From Alphaproteobacteria bacterium (lineage in GTDB: Bacteria > Pseudomonadota > Alphaproteobacteria > SHVP01): a stretch of 64,000 nt of DNA. The DNA is taken from contig VGES01000020.1 of assembly GCA_016869765.1 (NCBI GenBank), positions 1 to 64,000 on the forward strand. Reading direction: 5' to 3'. Shown here piece by piece: positions 61,780 to 64,000 of this stretch. The notes under the pieces were generated by a model, which saw nothing but the letters and a program-made list of their open reading frames with translations, had not been told where the DNA came from and ran no database searches. Positions within the stretch are counted from its first letter, which is position 1. Every line of letters starts with the position of its first letter. Position numbers and translations under genes: made by a program.

Positions 61780-62727
61780 TCAAGTACCGTCCGGTCGAGG
61801 TTTGGCCAACGGATGGTGCGTTTCGATCACTTGGCGCAAGCGCTCGTGCAACACGTGGGTGTAGATCTGCGTCGTGGAAATGTCCGCGTGACCGAGGAGC
61901 TGTTGCACCGTCCGTAAGTCGGCCCCATGAGCCAGGAGGTGCGAGGCGAACGCATGACGCAGCACGTGCGGCGACACCGCGCGTGCTGGCAAGCCGATCG
62001 CGATCGCCAACTCTTTGAGTTTAAGCCCGAACCACTGCCGCGTGAGATGGCCGTCGCGACCGCGCGATGGAAACAGCCACGTCGAGTCCTTATCGGAAGG
62101 AACGAAGGCCGGGCGCACCCCGAGATAGGCTTGGACCGCCCGCCGCGCAGCGTCGCCGACGGGCACCATACGTTCACGACCACCTTTTCCTCGGACGAGC
62201 AGCAGTCGCTGGTCCCGCGCCAGCGCCGACAGCGGCAGCGACAGGAGTTCGCTGACCCGCAGCCCCGTGGCGTAGATCAATTCGAGCAGCGCTGACAGCC
62301 GGAGGCCCTCCGGGCCTTCCGTGCGCCGCGCCGCCTCCAGAAGCTGCTCGACTTGAGTTTCGCTCAGCACCTTCGGGATCGGGCGACCCCGGCGCGGTGC
62401 CTCGATCACGTTCGTCGGATCGTCGGCCCGGCGTCCCTCGGCGAAGAGAAAGCGGTGGAACTGGCGCAAGCACGAGAGGCGTCGGGCCTGGGTCGTCGCC
62501 GCCCAACCCCCGCCTCGCATCGCCGCCAAGTACCGCCGGATCAGCTCGCCCGAGGCGGTGTCGACGGCCGCGCCGTGTCGACCAGCGAAAGCCGCAAAAT
62601 CTTCGAGATCCCGGCGATACGCGGCGATCGTGTTGGTCGCGGCGCCACGTTCAGCCGCCAGCATATCGAGAAAGGCATCGACCGACGGCGAGAGCGCCGC
62701 GCCCGCGTCAGTACTGCGTTTGACCAA
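61780..62727 (-). CDS. xerD: Site-specific tyrosine recombinase XerD
   Basis: A 315-residue recombinase that resolves chromosome dimers at dif with XerC and FtsK. The N-terminal SAM-like arm is LDMLAAERGAATNTIAAYRRDL. The catalytic residues are all present: Arg in YATGLRVSELLSL, Lys in VRGKGGRERMVP, His/Arg in VSPHVLRHAFASHLL, His in QLLGHADISTTQ and Tyr in IYTHV. The start is uncertain: the TTG at 62727 overlaps the upstream gene by 20 bases. It is 31 bases upstream of accA, a conserved pair. Confidence 0.94.
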   Translation of the reverse strand: MVKRSTDAGAALSPSVDAFLDMLAAERGAATNTIAAYRRDLEDFAAFAGRHGAAVDTASGELIRRYLAAMRGGGWAATTQARRLSCLRQFHRFLFAEGRRADDPTNVIEAPRRGRPIPKVLSETQVEQLLEAARRTEGPEGLRLSALLELIYATGLRVSELLSLPLSALARDQRLLLVRGKGGRERMVPVGDAARRAVQAYLGVRPAFVPSDKDSTWLFPSRGRDGHLTRQWFGLKLKELAIAIGLPARAVSPHVLRHAFASHLLAHGADLRTVQQLLGHADISTTQIYTHVLHERLRQVIETHHPLAKPRPDGT

Positions 62728-64000
62728 GGACGGCTTCGAACGCTATTGCCTGCGCTTCGTTGGCCAGGCCCACATTGCGCAGCGCTCGAACGACGGCGTC
62801 GAGCGTAACCGGCGACACCTGTGGCGGGCCGCCTTCACCAAGGGCGACGAGCGCCAGCACGACCGTCTCCCCGAGTCGTCCGGCCTCAGCCGACGCGCGC
62901 AGCGCCCGCAGCAGGATCGCCGAGGCGGGGACGCTCGGGGCCGTGCCCTCGACGATCGACAACCAAGCGGGGGGATCGACGTCTTGACCGAGGGAATCGA
63001 AGGCGGCCACCACGAGTTCCGCGCGTTGCCGTCGTTTCTCCGGTGGATAGACGGCCAAGCCCTGGTACCACGACTTGAGCGTCGCCGGGTCCCAGGCCAA
63101 CGGTCGCTCCCGATCCCCGAGCTGGAAAAGCGGCCAGAGATCGATGACCGCGCGCGCGGCCTCGGGTTGTGCCGCCGACACGTTCGCTCGGGCGAGTTCG
63201 AACCAGCGTCGTGCCGCGGCAAAGTCGCCGGCCGTGATGAGCGCCAGTGCCGCCTCGCCGCTGAACCACGCCAAGTCGGCTTCGGGACTCATGGCGGCCA
63301 GGGGCTCCTTCAACGCCCTCGCGACCGACGCATACGTTTTCGTCGCCCGCGATGCCGTCAAGGCATCGCGGATCGCCTCGGCCTGGGCGGCTGCGATCGT
63401 CTGAGCGCCGACGACGCGATGAAGCAAAGCATTGCGGCGACCGATCGAGACCGGCTCCACGGACTTCGGATTGGCGAGTTCCTCCGCCCGGACCGGAAGG
63501 TTCCGGAGAAGTTGGCCGTAGACCTCACTCGTGACCAAGCCGAGCGACTCGGCCGACTGCCCCGCAGCGAGGCGAACCTCGGGGCTCGCATTCGCGGCAC
63601 TCGCCAGGGCCTGGAGCACCGACGGCGATGTCGTGGTCACGGCGCCGTCGGGAACTTCGAGGCGCGCCGCACGGAGCATCGCAAGATGGAGGGCGCTCAG
63701 ATCACCGAATGTCGTGGGCCTGTTGCTGGAGTCTCCGAGCAAGAGGGCGATCAACGCGAAGAACTGTTCGTCGTCCTTCTCTCCCATCTCGCGCAACAAT
63801 TCCATAGCCAGGCGGGCAGCATCGCGTTCGCCGAGCAGGGTCCGGCAGAAGGCCAGCCGCTTCAACCAGAACGACCCGGTGGCCCCGGCGGCGATCGCCT
63901 GATCGACGCGACCGCAGCCCCCTTGATTGTCGCCGCTGGTGAAACTCAGGTCGGTCACCACCCGATCGATCGCCGGGTCGCGAAAACCGGGCGGCGCCAG
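62708..64000 (-). CDS. Helix-rich protein of unknown function, C-terminal part (cut by window edge)
   Basis: The frame stays open to the window edge: upstream of the track's GTG it reads LAPPGFRDPAIDRVV, so the real start is outside. The visible 430 residues are nearly all helical, Ala/Leu/Arg-rich repeats (FWLKRLAFCRTLLGERDAARLAMELL; DFAAARRWFELARANVSAAQPEAARAV; LANEAQAIAFEAVLGQTQY), like a TPR/solenoid scaffold. No enzymatic motif is visible. It overlaps the xerD start by 20 bases, which argues for co-transcription. Confidence 0.75.
   Translation of the reverse strand: MAPPGFRDPAIDRVVTDLSFTSGDNQGGCGRVDQAIAAGATGSFWLKRLAFCRTLLGERDAARLAMELLREMGEKDDEQFFALIALLLGDSSNRPTTFGDLSALHLAMLRAARLEVPDGAVTTTSPSVLQALASAANASPEVRLAAGQSAESLGLVTSEVYGQLLRNLPVRAEELANPKSVEPVSIGRRNALLHRVVGAQTIAAAQAEAIRDALTASRATKTYASVARALKEPLAAMSPEADLAWFSGEAALALITAGDFAAARRWFELARANVSAAQPEAARAVIDLWPLFQLGDRERPLAWDPATLKSWYQGLAVYPPEKRRQRAELVVAAFDSLGQDVDPPAWLSIVEGTAPSVPASAILLRALRASAEAGRLGETVVLALVALGEGGPPQVSPVTLDAVVRALRNVGLANEAQAIAFEAVLGQTQY

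Noticed and set aside
1-64000. CRISPR arrays, complete insertion sequences and rRNA genes
   Set aside because: No regularly spaced direct repeats, transposase ORFs with terminal repeats, or rRNA sequence were seen on either strand.

Overview
The window looks like a high-GC chromosome segment of an alphaproteobacterium, probably a Rhodospirillales-type lineage. The evidence is a set of alphaproteobacterial markers (GapR/DUF2312, DUF1244, DUF1491, DUF4167, DUF1178) and a conserved core gene order: xerD-accA, secA divergent from ppiC-argJ, comF-grxC-nitrilase-DUF1178-ubiG-lysC-ptsP, rodZ-ispG and prfA-prmC-DUF4167-clpB. Both ends cut genes: the start of an M3 oligoendopeptidase on the left and an unidentified helical-repeat protein on the right. 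Names and functions come from reading motifs in the translations; no database search was run.

Layout. 1-8.5 kb: UDP-glucuronate epimerase with two tandem hotdog thioesterases and pepF; a single-chain indolepyruvate ferredoxin oxidoreductase coupled to an atypical SDR and a VOC protein; then N-formylglutamate amidohydrolase, DUF1244, GapR and a small membrane protein. 8.5-19.5 kb: EamA and MFS transporters, an isovaleryl-CoA-dehydrogenase-like enzyme, a TPR lipoprotein-sized secreted protein, pyruvate kinase with an RlmI-type methyltransferase, the glycolate oxidase operon glcDEF and rpmJ with a clear terminator. 19.5-24.6 kb: small housekeeping or hypothetical genes (methyltransferases, DUF72, Nudix, DUF1491, SDR).

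24.6-27.1 kb is the only clearly accessory stretch. It is a decayed island whose right edge abuts the 3' end of a tRNA-Val(GAC) gene. It holds a cbtA 3' fragment fused in frame to an unrelated secreted protein, a near-consensus Zur operator, an apparently intact alginate-export-type outer membrane porin, a frameshifted and truncated phzF, and the C-terminal stub of a tyrosine integrase. 27.1-33.4 kb holds a second N-formylglutamate amidohydrolase, a lytic transglycosylase behind an excellent sigma-54 promoter, the divergent AmmeMemoRadiSam pair (radical SAM enzyme opposite a Memo-AMMECR1 fusion; a conserved system of unknown function), and an M23 peptidase.

33.4-64 kb is core metabolism and envelope/information processing: clpB (with a sigma-32-like promoter), DUF4167, prmC, prfA, ispG, a RodZ with an exceptionally long Pro/Ala/Ser/Thr linker, ptsP, a nitronate monooxygenase, lysC, ubiG, DUF1178, a nitrilase, grxC, comF, an MDR oxidoreductase, an NDUFAF5-like methyltransferase-fold protein, a small cytochrome c, the ppiC-argJ-GNAT-GNAT-(GNAT+Nudix) operon, secA, a MAPEG protein, accA and xerD. 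The best candidates for new biology are the AmmeMemoRadiSam locus, the Zur-controlled orphan porin in the decayed island, the sigma-54-driven transglycosylase and the GNAT-Nudix fusion chain.
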